64,000 nucleotides of DNA from Pseudomonas sp. Irchel 3H7 (GCF_900187605.1 NZ_FYEA01000003.1:248001-312000), one strand, 5' to 3'. Positions 10,132 through 19,540 are shown, counted from the stretch's first letter. The notes: generated from the sequence alone by a model not told the origin. Made by a program: numbers and translations.

Positions 10132-10734
10132 ATGTGGCAAAGCTATGTGAACGGCCTGCTGGTGGCGTTCGGGCTGATCATGGCGATCGGCACGCAGAAC
10201 GCGTTTGTATTGGCGCAAAGCCTGCGACGTGAACATCATTTGCCGGTGGCGGCGCTGTGCGTGGTCTGCGATGCGCTGCTGGTCGCCGCTGGCGTATTCG
10301 GACTGGCGACGGTTCTGGCGCAGAACCCGACGCTGTTGGCGATCGCCCGCTGGGGTGGCGCGACGTTTCTGATCTGGTACGGCAGCCAGGCGTTGCGCCG
10401 GGCCTGTTCGAAACAGAGCCTGGAGCAGGGTGAGAACCAAACGGTGCGTTCGCTGCGGGCGGTGATGCTCAGCGCTTTGGCGGTCACGCTGCTCAACCCG
10501 CACGTTTATCTGGATACGGTGTTGTTGATTGGCTCGCTCGGCGCACAGCAATCAGTGCCAGGGGCTTATGTAGTGGGGGCTGCGAGCGCTTCGCTGCTGT
10601 GGTTTTTCACCTTGGCGCTGGGTGCGGCATGGCTGGCGCCGTGGCTGGCACGTCCGAGTACCTGGCGGATCCTTGATCTGGTAGTGGCGTTGATGATGTT
10701 CACGGTTGCCGGGCAACTAGTTCTCGCGAGCTGA
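10132..10734 (+). CDS. argO: LysE/ArgO-family amino acid exporter
   Basis: This 200-residue inner-membrane protein has about six predicted helices and the LysE-family start GLLVAFGLIMAIGTQNAFVL, plus the conserved VTLLNPHVYLDT segment in the second half. Family members export arginine or lysine in exchange for protons. The start ATG at 10132 lies five bases after the ACT gene stop; the long upstream extension of the open frame overlaps that gene and is rejected. ArgP upstream, in divergent orientation, is the expected activator. Confidence 0.87.
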   Translation: MWQSYVNGLLVAFGLIMAIGTQNAFVLAQSLRREHHLPVAALCVVCDALLVAAGVFGLATVLAQNPTLLAIARWGGATFLIWYGSQALRRACSKQSLEQGENQTVRSLRAVMLSALAVTLLNPHVYLDTVLLIGSLGAQQSVPGAYVVGAASASLLWFFTLALGAAWLAPWLARPSTWRILDLVVALMMFTVAGQLVLAS

Positions 10735-10910
10735 TTTATTCCAAACAGCTCTGGAACCTCTATCCCACACAGTTGTTGCGTGGTTATGCCGCTACCCCGG
10801 TGCTATGATCGAAACCCTGCGCCGCAAAGAGTAAAAACTCGCCGGTGCATTTCTGGCCGCCCGTGATCGGCCTTGCGCTCACCGCAACAGACCTGATTAG
10901 GAGAATCATC

Positions 10911-11507
10911 ATGGCTTTCGAATTGCCGCCGCTGCCTTACGCACACGATGCCCTGCAGCCGCACATTTCCAAGGAAACCCTGGAATACCACCACGACAAG
11001 CACCACAACACCTATGTCGTGAACCTGAACAACCTGGTGCCAGGCACCGAGTTCGAAGGCAAGACCCTGGAAGAAATCGTCAAGACTTCCTCGGGCGGTA
11101 TCTTCAACAACGCCGCTCAGGTCTGGAACCACACTTTCTACTGGAACTGCCTGGCGCCAAACGCCGGCGGTCAACCAACCGGCGCGCTGGCTGAAGCCAT
11201 CAACGCAGCCTTCGGTTCGTTCGACAAGTTCAAGGAAGAGTTCAGCAAAACCTCGATCGGCACCTTCGGTTCCGGCTGGGGCTGGCTGGTGAAAAAGGCT
11301 GACGGTTCCCTGGCCCTGGCCAGCACCATCGGCGCCGGCAACCCGCTGACCAGCGGCGACACCCCGCTGCTGACCTGCGACGTCTGGGAACACGCTTACT
11401 ACATCGACTACCGCAACGTTCGTCCGAAGTATGTCGAAGCGTTCTGGAACCTGGTCAACTGGAAGTTCGTTGCTGAGCAGTTCGAAGGCAAAACCTTCAC
11501 CGCTTAA
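10911..11507 (+). CDS. sodB: iron superoxide dismutase
   Basis: The 198-residue enzyme has all metal ligands: His27, His74, Asp157 and His161 (in DVWEH). Gln70 in AAQVWNH marks the iron type rather than the manganese type. It converts superoxide to peroxide and oxygen in the cytoplasm. The ATG at 10911 has a strong AGGAG ribosome-binding site, which rules out the longer frame. A clear intrinsic terminator follows. In Pseudomonas sodB is normally repressed during iron starvation by PrrF small RNAs; this is family knowledge, not seen here. Confidence 0.97.
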   Translation: MAFELPPLPYAHDALQPHISKETLEYHHDKHHNTYVVNLNNLVPGTEFEGKTLEEIVKTSSGGIFNNAAQVWNHTFYWNCLAPNAGGQPTGALAEAINAAFGSFDKFKEEFSKTSIGTFGSGWGWLVKKADGSLALASTIGAGNPLTSGDTPLLTCDVWEHAYYIDYRNVRPKYVEAFWNLVNWKFVAEQFEGKTFTA

Positions 11508-11524
11508 GCTGCGCGCCAGTCAAA

Positions 11525-11548
11525 AACCCGGCTTTTGCCGGGTTTTTT
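11525..11548 (+). terminator. intrinsic terminator of sodB
   Basis: Hairpin aacccggc-tttt-gccgggtt followed by a T run, 18 bases after the sodB stop codon. Confidence 0.9.
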
Positions 11549-11605
11549 ATGCCTGTGATTTGTAGGCGCTGCCGGAACCTGCGAGCAGTCAACGCTTTCG
11601 ATTTC

Positions 11606-11692
11606 CTGTAGGAGCTGCCGAAGGCTGCGATCTTTTGGCGTATTCAAATACGCCGAAGATCAAAAGATCGCAGCCTTCGGCAGCTCCTACAT
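11606..11692. repeat. REP-like inverted repeat, GTAGGAGCTGCCG family
   Basis: Arms of about 35 bases reading ctgtaggagctgccgaaggc and its reverse complement form an almost perfect hairpin. The same family recurs at 14028, 19541, 23901, 49833/49948, 55425 and 60684. No coding content. Confidence 0.88.
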
Positions 11693-11971
11693 AACAATAG
11701 CGTTTTTCTCACGCTGAAAGCGGTCTGCCGCTGCTTGCCGCCGTGCCACAGCGGACTACCATCAAAAAGAGGAAAAAATGCTGCGAACCGCTCAAGTTGA
11801 GGGCCGAAACTACCGAGACAGTACAAATAGGGCTAATACTCCAAACAGCAGCATTTCGGCCAAGGCCACGGGCAAATCATCCCCGGTCTGATTGTCCCTT
11901 TGACTGCAAACACGGGATTGCCAATACTCATGGCAACTTGACGCTACCCGCACGGAACAAGGAATAACCCT
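11693..11971. other. non-coding region upstream of bifA
   Basis: This region must contain the bifA promoter and leader. I see no convincing gene and no clear hairpin; the short frames here have neither ribosome-binding sites nor recognisable products. Confidence 0.5.
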
Positions 11972-14023
11972 TTGAAGCTGGAACTCAAGAACAGCTTGTC
12001 GGTGAAGTTGCTCCGGGTCGTGCTCCTGTCGGCATTGATCGTCGGCGTAGTCTTGAGCTGCGCGCAGATCGTTTTCGATGCCTATAAAACCCGTCAGGCC
12101 GTTGCCGGCGACGCCGAACGCATCCTCGACATGTTCCGCGACCCGTCGACCCAGGCCGTTTACAGCCTGGACCGGGAGATGGGCATGCAGGTGATCGAAG
12201 GCCTGTTCCAAGACGATGCCGTGCGTCAGGCCTCCATCGGCCATCCCAACGAAGCCATGCTCGCGCAGAAATCCCGCGACCTGCAGCAGTCCAACAGCCG
12301 CTGGCTGACCGACCTTATCCTCGGCCAGGAGCGCACTTTTACCACGCAGTTGGTGGGGCGTGGCCCGTACAGTGAGTATTACGGCGACCTGAGCATCACC
12401 CTCGATACCGCCACCTATGGCGAAGGCTTTATCGTCAGTTCGGTAATCATCTTCATCTCCGGCGTGTTGCGCGCACTGGCGATGGGTCTGGTGCTGTACC
12501 TGGTCTATCACTGGCTGCTGACCAAACCGCTGTCGCGGATCATCGAGCACCTCACCGAGATCAACCCGGATCGCCCCAGCGAGCACAAGATCCCGCAGCT
12601 CAAGGGCCACGAAAAAAACGAACTGGGCATCTGGATCAACACCGCCAATCAGTTGCTTGAGTCGATCGAGCGCAACACCCATCTGCGCCACGAAGCCGAA
12701 AACAGTCTGCTGCGCATGGCCCAATACGACTTCCTCACCGGTCTGCCGAACCGTCAGCAACTGCAGCAGCAACTGGACAAGATTCTGGTCGACGCCGGCA
12801 AGCTGCAACGTCGGGTCGCAGTGTTGTGCGTGGGGCTGGACGATTTCAAAGGCATCAACGAGCAGTTCAGCTACCAGACCGGCGACCAATTGTTGCTGGC
12901 TCTGGCCGATCGCTTGCGTGCCCACAGCGGCCGCCTCGGCGCCCTCGCCCGCCTGGGTGGTGACCAGTTTGCGCTGGTACAGGCCGACATCGAACAACCT
13001 TACGAAGCAGCGGAACTGGCGCAAAGCATCCTTGATGATCTGGAAGCGGCGTTCGCCCTCGACCATCAGGAAATCCGCCTGCGCGCGACCATCGGCATCA
13101 CCCTGTTCCCGGAGGATGGCGACAGCACCGAGAAGCTGTTGCAGAAAGCCGAGCAGACCATGACATTGGCCAAAACCCGCTCGCGCAACCGTTATCAGTT
13201 TTACATCGCCAGCGTCGACAGCGAGATGCGCCGCCGTCGCGAGCTGGAAAAAGACCTGCGCGATGCCCTTTTGCGCGATCAGTTCTATCTGGTTTATCAG
13301 CCGCAGATCAGCTATCGCGATCACCGCGTGGTCGGCGTCGAAGCACTGATTCGCTGGCAGCATCCGGAACACGGTCTGGTGCCGCCGGACCTTTTCATTC
13401 CGCTGGCCGAGCAGAACGGCACGATCATCGCCATTGGCGAATGGGTACTCGACCAGGCCTGCAAGCAATTGCGCGAATGGCACGATCAGGGTTTTGTCGA
13501 CCTGCGCATGGCGGTCAACCTGTCGACGGTGCAACTGCACCACGCCGAGTTGCCGCGCGTGGTCAACAACCTGCTGCAGATGTACCGCCTGCCACCGCGC
13601 AGCCTGGAACTGGAAGTCACCGAAACCGGCCTGATGGAAGATATCAGCACTGCCGCGCAGCACCTGTTGAGCCTGCGCCGCTCCGGCGCACTGATCGCCA
13701 TCGATGACTTCGGCACTGGCTATTCATCGCTGAGCTATCTGAAAAGCCTGCCGCTGGACAAGATCAAGATCGACAAGAGCTTCGTTCAGGACCTGCTTGA
13801 TGACGACGACGATGCGACCATCGTTCGCGCGATCATTCAACTGGGCAAGAGCCTCGGCATGCAGGTGATCGCCGAAGGCGTGGAAACCGCCGAACAGGAA
13901 AGCTACATCATTTCCGAAGGCTGCCACGAGGGTCAGGGTTATCACTACAGCAAGCCGTTGCCGGCACGCGAGCTGGGTGCCTATCTCAAACAGGCGCAAC
14001 GCAGTAACGCGGCCATTCTCTAG
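11972..14023 (+). CDS. bifA: cyclic-di-GMP phosphodiesterase BifA (degenerate GGDEF plus EAL)
   Basis: The 683-residue inner-membrane protein has two transmembrane helices (about 12-32 and 155-180) around a periplasmic segment, then a GGDEF domain (250-415) and an EAL domain (425-680). The GGDEF signature is GGDQF at 329-333, expected to be inactive for synthesis. The EAL site is intact (EAL at 457-459, later DDFGTGYSS), so the protein should degrade c-di-GMP to pGpG. This architecture, the GGDQF signature and the position next to sodB match P. aeruginosa BifA, which lowers c-di-GMP and promotes swarming and biofilm dispersal. The start codon is TTG at 11972. Confidence 0.92.
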   Translation: MKLELKNSLSVKLLRVVLLSALIVGVVLSCAQIVFDAYKTRQAVAGDAERILDMFRDPSTQAVYSLDREMGMQVIEGLFQDDAVRQASIGHPNEAMLAQKSRDLQQSNSRWLTDLILGQERTFTTQLVGRGPYSEYYGDLSITLDTATYGEGFIVSSVIIFISGVLRALAMGLVLYLVYHWLLTKPLSRIIEHLTEINPDRPSEHKIPQLKGHEKNELGIWINTANQLLESIERNTHLRHEAENSLLRMAQYDFLTGLPNRQQLQQQLDKILVDAGKLQRRVAVLCVGLDDFKGINEQFSYQTGDQLLLALADRLRAHSGRLGALARLGGDQFALVQADIEQPYEAAELAQSILDDLEAAFALDHQEIRLRATIGITLFPEDGDSTEKLLQKAEQTMTLAKTRSRNRYQFYIASVDSEMRRRRELEKDLRDALLRDQFYLVYQPQISYRDHRVVGVEALIRWQHPEHGLVPPDLFIPLAEQNGTIIAIGEWVLDQACKQLREWHDQGFVDLRMAVNLSTVQLHHAELPRVVNNLLQMYRLPPRSLELEVTETGLMEDISTAAQHLLSLRRSGALIAIDDFGTGYSSLSYLKSLPLDKIKIDKSFVQDLLDDDDDATIVRAIIQLGKSLGMQVIAEGVETAEQESYIISEGCHEGQGYHYSKPLPARELGAYLKQAQRSNAAIL

Positions 14024-14027
14024 AAGG

Positions 14028-14116
14028 TCAAAAGATCGCAGCCTGCGGCAGCTCCTACATGAATCGCATTCCCCTGTAGGAGCTGTCGAGTGCAACGAGG
14101 CTGCGATCTTTTGATC
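14028..14116. repeat. REP-like inverted repeat, GTAGGAGCTGCCG family
   Basis: Arms read caaaagatcgcagcc and ggctgcgatcttttg; the right half carries the variant gagctgtcgagtgcaacgag. It starts five bases after the bifA stop codon and probably serves as its 3' end. Confidence 0.85.
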
Positions 14117-14169
14117 TGTGCCACCACACCGACGTAAATAAGAAATATTTCCAGCCACAACCCTTTACA

Positions 14170-14194
14170 CATAATGCGAAAGATTTGCATTATG
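14170..14194 (+). promoter_or_regulatory. probable Fur box upstream of the imelysin cluster
   Basis: A perfect 8-base inverted repeat, CATAATGC and GCATTATG, is separated by nine bases (gaaagattt). It resembles Pseudomonas Fur boxes (AT-rich AATGC/GCATT half sites) and lies about 60 bases before the imelysin start. Iron control would fit the products downstream; binding is inferred. Confidence 0.5.
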
Positions 14195-14253
14195 TCGCAG
14201 TTTTGCGCACCCCCAGCGCGAGTCCACTCAACTATCGAAGCAGGATGTTCGCC

Positions 14254-15600
14254 ATGATTCGTATGCCTCTGGCTACCGCCAGTCTGCTGGCCATCGCTAT
14301 TTCCCTCGCCGGTTGCGGCGAAGGTAAAGACAAGGCCGCCGCTCCGGCCGCACCGACGCCAGCCGCCAGCACCACCGCACCTGCGGCGGCGCCTGCCGCT
14401 GCCGGTAAAGTCGACGAAGCCGCCGCCAAGGCTGTGGTCGCGCACTACGCCGACATGGTCTTCGCCGTTTACAGCGATGCCGAATCCACCGCGAAAACCC
14501 TGCAGACCGCTGTCGATGCGTTCCTCGCCAAACCGAACGCCGACACCCTGAAAGCCGCCAAGGCTGCCTGGGTCGCCGCGCGCGTTCCGTACCTGCAGAG
14601 TGAAGTGTTCCGCTTCGGCAACACCATCATCGACGATTGGGAAGGTCAGGTTAACGCCTGGCCACTGGACGAGGGTCTGATCGACTACGTCGACAAATCC
14701 TACGAGCACGCACTGGGTAACCCGGGCGCTACCGCCAACATCATCGCCAACACCGAAGTTCAGGTCGGCGAAGACAAGGTCGACGTCAAAGACATCACCC
14801 CGGAAAAACTCGCCAGCCTCAACGAGCTGGGCGGTTCCGAAGCCAACGTTGCCACTGGCTACCACGCCATCGAATTCCTGCTCTGGGGCCAGGACCTGAA
14901 CGGTACCGGCCCTGGCGCTGGCAACCGTCCGGCCTCCGACTACCTGGAAGGCGCCGGCGCTACTGGCGGTCACAACGATCGTCGTCGCGCCTACCTGAAG
15001 TCGGTGACTCAACTGCTGGTCAGCGACCTGGAAGAAATGGTCGGTAACTGGAAGCCGAACGTGGCTGACAACTACCGCGCCACCCTCGAAGCCGAGCCGG
15101 GCGAAACCGGTCTGCGCAAAATGCTCTTCGGCATGGGCAGCCTGTCCCTGGGCGAACTGGCGGGCGAGCGCATGAAGGTGTCCCTGGAAGCCAACTCCCC
15201 TGAAGACGAGCAGGATTGCTTCAGCGACAACACCCACAACTCGCACTTCTACGATGCCAAAGGCATTCGTAACGTGTATTTGGGCGAGTACACCCGTGTT
15301 GACGGCACCAAGATGACCGGCGCCAGCCTGTCGTCGCTGGTGGCCAAGGCCGACCCGGCTGCCGACACCGCACTGAAAGCCGATCTGGCCGCTACCGAAG
15401 CCAAGATCCAAGTCATGGTCGATCACGCCAACAAGGGTGAGCACTACGACCAGTTGATCGCTGCGGGTAACACCGCTGGCAACCAGATTGTTCGCGACGC
15501 CATCGCGTCCCTGGTCAAGCAGACCGGTTCGATCGAAGCCGCTGCCGGCAAGCTGGGCATCAGCGACCTGAACCCGGACAACGCTGATCACGAGTTCTGA
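14254..15600 (+). CDS. imelysin-family lipoprotein (iron-regulated IcmP/IrpA-like)
   Basis: The 448-residue product has a lipoprotein signal (ISLAGC, Cys21), then an Ala/Pro-rich linker (about 30-50), then an imelysin domain to the end. The family motif GxHxxE is present as GYHAIEF near residue 203. Imelysin proteins are periplasmic or outer-membrane proteins linked to iron uptake; the P. aeruginosa homologue in the same position was called IcmP for insulin cleavage. A Fur-like box is upstream and a strong terminator follows, so it may be transcribed alone. The ATG at 14254 is chosen because it puts the basic n-region directly before the signal helix. Confidence 0.88.
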   Translation: MIRMPLATASLLAIAISLAGCGEGKDKAAAPAAPTPAASTTAPAAAPAAAGKVDEAAAKAVVAHYADMVFAVYSDAESTAKTLQTAVDAFLAKPNADTLKAAKAAWVAARVPYLQSEVFRFGNTIIDDWEGQVNAWPLDEGLIDYVDKSYEHALGNPGATANIIANTEVQVGEDKVDVKDITPEKLASLNELGGSEANVATGYHAIEFLLWGQDLNGTGPGAGNRPASDYLEGAGATGGHNDRRRAYLKSVTQLLVSDLEEMVGNWKPNVADNYRATLEAEPGETGLRKMLFGMGSLSLGELAGERMKVSLEANSPEDEQDCFSDNTHNSHFYDAKGIRNVYLGEYTRVDGTKMTGASLSSLVAKADPAADTALKADLAATEAKIQVMVDHANKGEHYDQLIAAGNTAGNQIVRDAIASLVKQTGSIEAAAGKLGISDLNPDNADHEF

Positions 15601-15620
15601 TCACAGCGTCTGCGTCAAAA

Positions 15621-15646
15621 AAAGGCGACCTTCGGGTCGCCTTTTT
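15621..15646 (+). terminator. intrinsic terminator after the first imelysin gene
   Basis: Hairpin aaaggcgacc-ttcg-ggtcgccttt with a flanking T run, 20 bases after the stop codon. Confidence 0.9.
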
Positions 15647-15681
15647 CATGCCTGCTTTCTGTGGTGATGCTGATGGCCCCA

Positions 15682-15769
15682 TCGCTGGCAAGCCAGCTCC
15701 CACAGGGATTGCTGGTGTACACAGATATTGCGAACGCCGCTGTACCTGTGGGAGCTGGCTGGCCAGCGA
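15682..15769. repeat. REP-like inverted repeat, GTGGGAGCTGGC family
   Basis: Arms of 25 bases (15682-15706 and 15745-15769) match the elements at 1594 and 28734, with one mismatch (ggctggcc). Confidence 0.85.
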
Positions 15770-15893
15770 TGGCCGCACCTCGGTCTCGAGTGAAACCCTG
15801 CGTCATATCAAGCAAACGATAATTCCTCTTATTCAAACTCCTTCGCCCTGTTAGACTTTGCGCCTTTGTTTTCGCCCGTCCGCAGGATGTCTG

Positions 15894-17321
15894 ATGCCCT
15901 CGCTGCCTCTTCGCTTGTCCGCACTGTTGCTGGCCCTGGGCCTGAGTGCCTGCGATGACGCCCCGCGTTTCACCAAGGCCGAGCCCGGTGAAGCACGCTC
16001 GGGCGGTGCCGCGACCGTGCGCAAGACCGATCAGAATGCGTTCTCCCTGCCCTCGGCCAACCTGCCGCCGTCACGGCGAGTGGATTTCAGCGTCGGCAAC
16101 AGTTTCTTCCGCAGCCCGTGGGTGATCGCCCCGTCGACCACCACCGCCCGCGATGGTCTCGGGCCGCTGTTCAATACCAATGCCTGTCAGGGCTGCCACA
16201 TCAAGGACGGGCGCGGTCATCCGCCGCCACCGGATGCACCTAACGCGGTGTCCATGCTCGTGCGCCTGTCGATTCCCGATACACCGGAATTTGCCAAAGT
16301 CATTGAACAGGTCGGCGTGGCGCCGGAGCCGGTGTACGGCGGTCAGTTTCAGGACATGGCCGTGCCCGGCGTCGCTCCCGAGGGCAAAGTCCGCGTTACC
16401 TACACGCCAGTGCCTGTACGCTTCAAGGACGGCACCGAAGTCGAACTGCGTAAACCGGTGTTGCAGATTACCCAGCTCGGCTACGGCCCGATGCACCCGG
16501 ACACGCGTTTTTCCGCACGGGTTGCGCCGCCGATGATCGGCCTCGGCCTGCTCGAAGCGATCCCCGAAGATGCGATTCTGGCCAATGCCGCCGCGCAAGC
16601 CAAAGACAACAACGGCATCAGCGGCCGTCCCAACCAGGTCTGGGATGACGCTTTGCAGAAGACCGTCATGGGCAGATTTGGCTGGAAAGCCGGGCAACCG
16701 AACCTCAATCAACAAAATGTTCACGCGTTTTCCGGTGATATGGGCCTCACGACCAGCCTGCGCCCCTTCGATGACTGCACCGACGCGCAAACGGCCTGCA
16801 AACAGGCACCGAACGGCAATGGCCCGGACGGCGAGCCGGAAGTCAGCGACAACATCCTGCGCCTGGTGTTGTTCTACAGCCGCAATCTCGCTGTGCCGGC
16901 ACGCCGTGGCGTCAACGATGCAGAAGTGCTGGCCGGCAAGAACCTGTTTTTCCAGGCCGGCTGCGATTCCTGCCACACGCCGAAATACACCACCGCCGCC
17001 AACGCCGCCGAACCTGAACTGGCCAATCAAGTGATTCGCCCGTACAGCGATCTGCTGCTGCATGACATGGGCGACGGTCTGGCCGACAACCGCACGGAAT
17101 TCCAGGCCTCCGGCCGCGACTGGCGCACGCCGCCGTTGTGGGGGATTGGCCTGACGCAAGCAGTCAGTGGCCACACGCAGTTTTTGCATGACGGTCGCGC
17201 ACGCAATCTGCTCGAAGCGGTGCTATGGCATGGCGGCGAAGCGCAAGCGGCGCAGCAACAGGTTTTGTCTTTCAATGCCGAGCAGCGCGCTGCGTTGCTG
17301 GCGTTTTTGAACTCACTTTAA
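15894..17321 (+). CDS. di-haem oxidoreductase-family lipoprotein (DUF1111)
   Basis: The 475-residue product has a lipoprotein signal (LGLSAC, Cys20) and two haem c motifs: CQGCH at 98-102 and CDSCH in the C-terminal third. This is the arrangement of di-haem thiol oxidoreductase/peroxidase-like periplasmic proteins. The start at 15894 gives a clean signal sequence; an ATG at 15858 would add a poorly hydrophobic stretch. It is followed within 30 bases by a second imelysin gene and then a DUF1513 gene. The reaction is unknown; a redox role in handling iron or haem with the imelysins is inferred from this recurring neighbourhood. Confidence 0.87.
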   Translation: MPSLPLRLSALLLALGLSACDDAPRFTKAEPGEARSGGAATVRKTDQNAFSLPSANLPPSRRVDFSVGNSFFRSPWVIAPSTTTARDGLGPLFNTNACQGCHIKDGRGHPPPPDAPNAVSMLVRLSIPDTPEFAKVIEQVGVAPEPVYGGQFQDMAVPGVAPEGKVRVTYTPVPVRFKDGTEVELRKPVLQITQLGYGPMHPDTRFSARVAPPMIGLGLLEAIPEDAILANAAAQAKDNNGISGRPNQVWDDALQKTVMGRFGWKAGQPNLNQQNVHAFSGDMGLTTSLRPFDDCTDAQTACKQAPNGNGPDGEPEVSDNILRLVLFYSRNLAVPARRGVNDAEVLAGKNLFFQAGCDSCHTPKYTTAANAAEPELANQVIRPYSDLLLHDMGDGLADNRTEFQASGRDWRTPPLWGIGLTQAVSGHTQFLHDGRARNLLEAVLWHGGEAQAAQQQVLSFNAEQRAALLAFLNSL

Positions 17322-17348
17322 ACACTGATAAAGAATCGGGAGCCCGAC

Positions 17349-18413
17349 ATGTTCCGTCCCAAGCTACTGTTCACCAGCCTTGCCGCGCTCGCCCTCGGCG
17401 CCTGCTCGCCGCAGGATCCGCAAGCGGTCACCTCGGCGGCCATCGCCAAATCGGTGATCCTGCCGACCTACACCCGTTGGGTCGAGGCCGACAAGCAACT
17501 GGCGGTCAGCGCCCTCGCCTACTGCCAGGGCAAAGAAACCCTGGAGACCGCCCGCGCCGACTTCCTCCATGCACAGAAGGCCTGGGCCGAGCTGCAACCG
17601 CTGCTGATCGGCCCGCTGGCCGAGGGCAACCGTTCGTGGCAGGTGCAGTTCTGGCCGGACAAGAAGAACCTCGTCGGCCGTCAGGTCGAGCAACTGGTCG
17701 TCGCCCAGCCGCAGATCGATGCCGCCGCACTCGCCAAATCGAGCGTGGTGGTACAAGGCCTGTCGGCTTACGAGTACATCCTGTTCGACGCCAAGCCTGA
17801 CGTCGCCAACGCCGAGCAGAAAGCCAAGTACTGCCCACTGCTGATCGCCATCGGCGAGCGTCAGAAGCAGCTGGCCGAAGAGATTCTGCAGAACTGGAAC
17901 AACACCGACGGCATGCTTGCGCAGATGACCAAGTTCCCGAACCAGCGCTACGCCGATTCCCACGAAGCGATCGCCGATCTGCTGCGCGTGCAAGTCACCG
18001 CGCTGGACACCCTGAAGAAAAAACTCGGCACGCCAATGGGCCGCCAGAGCAAGGGCGTACCACAGCCGTTCCAGGCCGATGCATGGCGCAGCCAGTCTTC
18101 GCTGACCGCACTGGAAGCCAGCCTCGCGGCGGCGAAAACCGTGTGGGAAGGCGTCGACAACAAAGGCCTGCGCGGTCTGTTGCCGGCTGAGCAAAAGCCA
18201 CTGGCCGACAAGATCGATGCTGCTTACGCCGCTTCGCTGAAACTGTTCGACAGCACCCAGCGTTCGCTCGGCGAAATGCTTGAAGACGACGCCGGTCGTC
18301 AGCAACTGAACGACATCTACGACAGCCTCAACGTCGTCCATCGCCTGCACGAAGGCGAACTGGCCAAGGCGCTGGGCATCCAACTGGGCTTCAACGCCAA
18401 CGACGGTGACTGA
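17349..18413 (+). CDS. second imelysin-family lipoprotein
   Basis: The 354-residue product has a lipoprotein signal (ALALGAC, Cys19) and an imelysin domain covering the rest. The motif region reads GLSAYEYILFD near residue 137, so the usual GxHxxE histidine is replaced by an alanine-containing segment. It is therefore a divergent paralogue of the protein at 14254. It lies 27 bases after the di-haem gene and its stop codon overlaps the start of the DUF1513 gene (tgATG), which implies one operon. Confidence 0.87.
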   Translation: MFRPKLLFTSLAALALGACSPQDPQAVTSAAIAKSVILPTYTRWVEADKQLAVSALAYCQGKETLETARADFLHAQKAWAELQPLLIGPLAEGNRSWQVQFWPDKKNLVGRQVEQLVVAQPQIDAAALAKSSVVVQGLSAYEYILFDAKPDVANAEQKAKYCPLLIAIGERQKQLAEEILQNWNNTDGMLAQMTKFPNQRYADSHEAIADLLRVQVTALDTLKKKLGTPMGRQSKGVPQPFQADAWRSQSSLTALEASLAAAKTVWEGVDNKGLRGLLPAEQKPLADKIDAAYAASLKLFDSTQRSLGEMLEDDAGRQQLNDIYDSLNVVHRLHEGELAKALGIQLGFNANDGD

Positions 18414-19528
18414 TGAGGGCAAGTGCCATGCTGCGACGTCAGGTTCTGACTTTAGGTAGTGCACTGCTGGGAGCAGTGACGCTGGGCGGCTGGACGCTGT
18501 TCAAACGCAAGGATCAGAGCCCGCTGTTGCTGTCGGCGCGCGACGACACCGACGGCAAGCATTACGCCGTCGGCTATCGGCTGGATGGCACGCGCGTATT
18601 CGCCACCGAAGTCGGCCAGCGTTGCCACGACATCATCAACCACCCGACGCAGCCGATTGCACTGTTCGTCGCCCGTCGTCCGGGCACCGAGAGCTATCTG
18701 ATCGACCTGCGCGACGGTAAATTGCTGCAGACGGTGACCTCGCAGCCGAACCGGCACTTCTACGGCCACGCTGTGGTGCACAAGGACGGCGAATACCTGT
18801 ACGCCACCGAAAACGACACCACCGATCCCGGTCGCGGCTTGCTCGGCGTGTACAAGTTCGAAGGCGAGCGGCTGGTGCACACGGGAGAGATTTCCACCCA
18901 CGGTCTCGGCCCGCATCAGGTGTCGTGGATGCCCGACGGCGAGACGCTGGTGGTGGCCAATGGCGGGATTCGTACCGAGGCGGAAAGCCGCGTCGACATG
19001 AACCTCAACGCCATGGAGCCGAGCCTGGTGCTGATGCAGCGCGATGGCACCCTGCTGAGCAAGGAAACCCTCGCCCAGCAGATGAACAGCGTGCGCCATC
19101 TGGGCATCGCCAGCGACGGCACCATCGTTGCCGGTCAGCAATTCATGGGCGCGTCGCATGAGCGTTCGGAACTGTTGGCGATCAAGCGTCCGGGGCAGCC
19201 GTTCGTGGCGTTCCCGGTGCCGGATCATCAGTTGCAATCGATGGGGCATTACACCGCCAGCGTCGCAGTGCACAGTGATTTGCGTCTGGTTGCGTTGACG
19301 GCGCCGCGTGGCAACCGCTTCTTTATCTGGGATCTGGACAGCGGCGAAGTACGCCTTGATGCACCATTGCCCGATTGCGCCGGTGTCGGTGCGGTGAAGG
19401 ACGGTTTTGTCGTGACCTCCGGGCAAGGGCGTTGCCGTTACTACGATTGCCGCCAGGATGAGCTGTTGGCCAAGCCGCTGGAATTGCCGGCGGGGCTCTG
19501 GGACAACCATCTGCATCTGATGGCCTGA
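18413..19528 (+). CDS. DUF1513 beta-propeller periplasmic protein
   Basis: The 371-residue protein begins with an Arg-rich n-region and a hydrophobic stretch (RRQVLTLGSALLGAVTLGG), which resembles a twin-arginine or ordinary signal. The body has repeated strands typical of a beta-propeller (GHAVVHKDGEYLYATEND, then GPHQVSWMPDGETLVVANGG). Function is unknown. It is translationally coupled to the second imelysin gene by a one-base overlap, so all three genes from 15894 likely form one transcript. Confidence 0.85.
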   Translation: MRASAMLRRQVLTLGSALLGAVTLGGWTLFKRKDQSPLLLSARDDTDGKHYAVGYRLDGTRVFATEVGQRCHDIINHPTQPIALFVARRPGTESYLIDLRDGKLLQTVTSQPNRHFYGHAVVHKDGEYLYATENDTTDPGRGLLGVYKFEGERLVHTGEISTHGLGPHQVSWMPDGETLVVANGGIRTEAESRVDMNLNAMEPSLVLMQRDGTLLSKETLAQQMNSVRHLGIASDGTIVAGQQFMGASHERSELLAIKRPGQPFVAFPVPDHQLQSMGHYTASVAVHSDLRLVALTAPRGNRFFIWDLDSGEVRLDAPLPDCAGVGAVKDGFVVTSGQGRCRYYDCRQDELLAKPLELPAGLWDNHLHLMA

Positions 19529-19540
19529 AACAGCCTTAAC

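Noticed and set aside
11810..13663. A 617-codon frame antisense to bifA.
   Set aside because: Overlaps conserved GGDEF/EAL coding sequence on the other strand and shows no family features.
14020..15591. A 523-codon frame antisense to the first imelysin gene.
   Set aside because: Shadow of a strongly biased gene; Gly/Val-rich without domain features.
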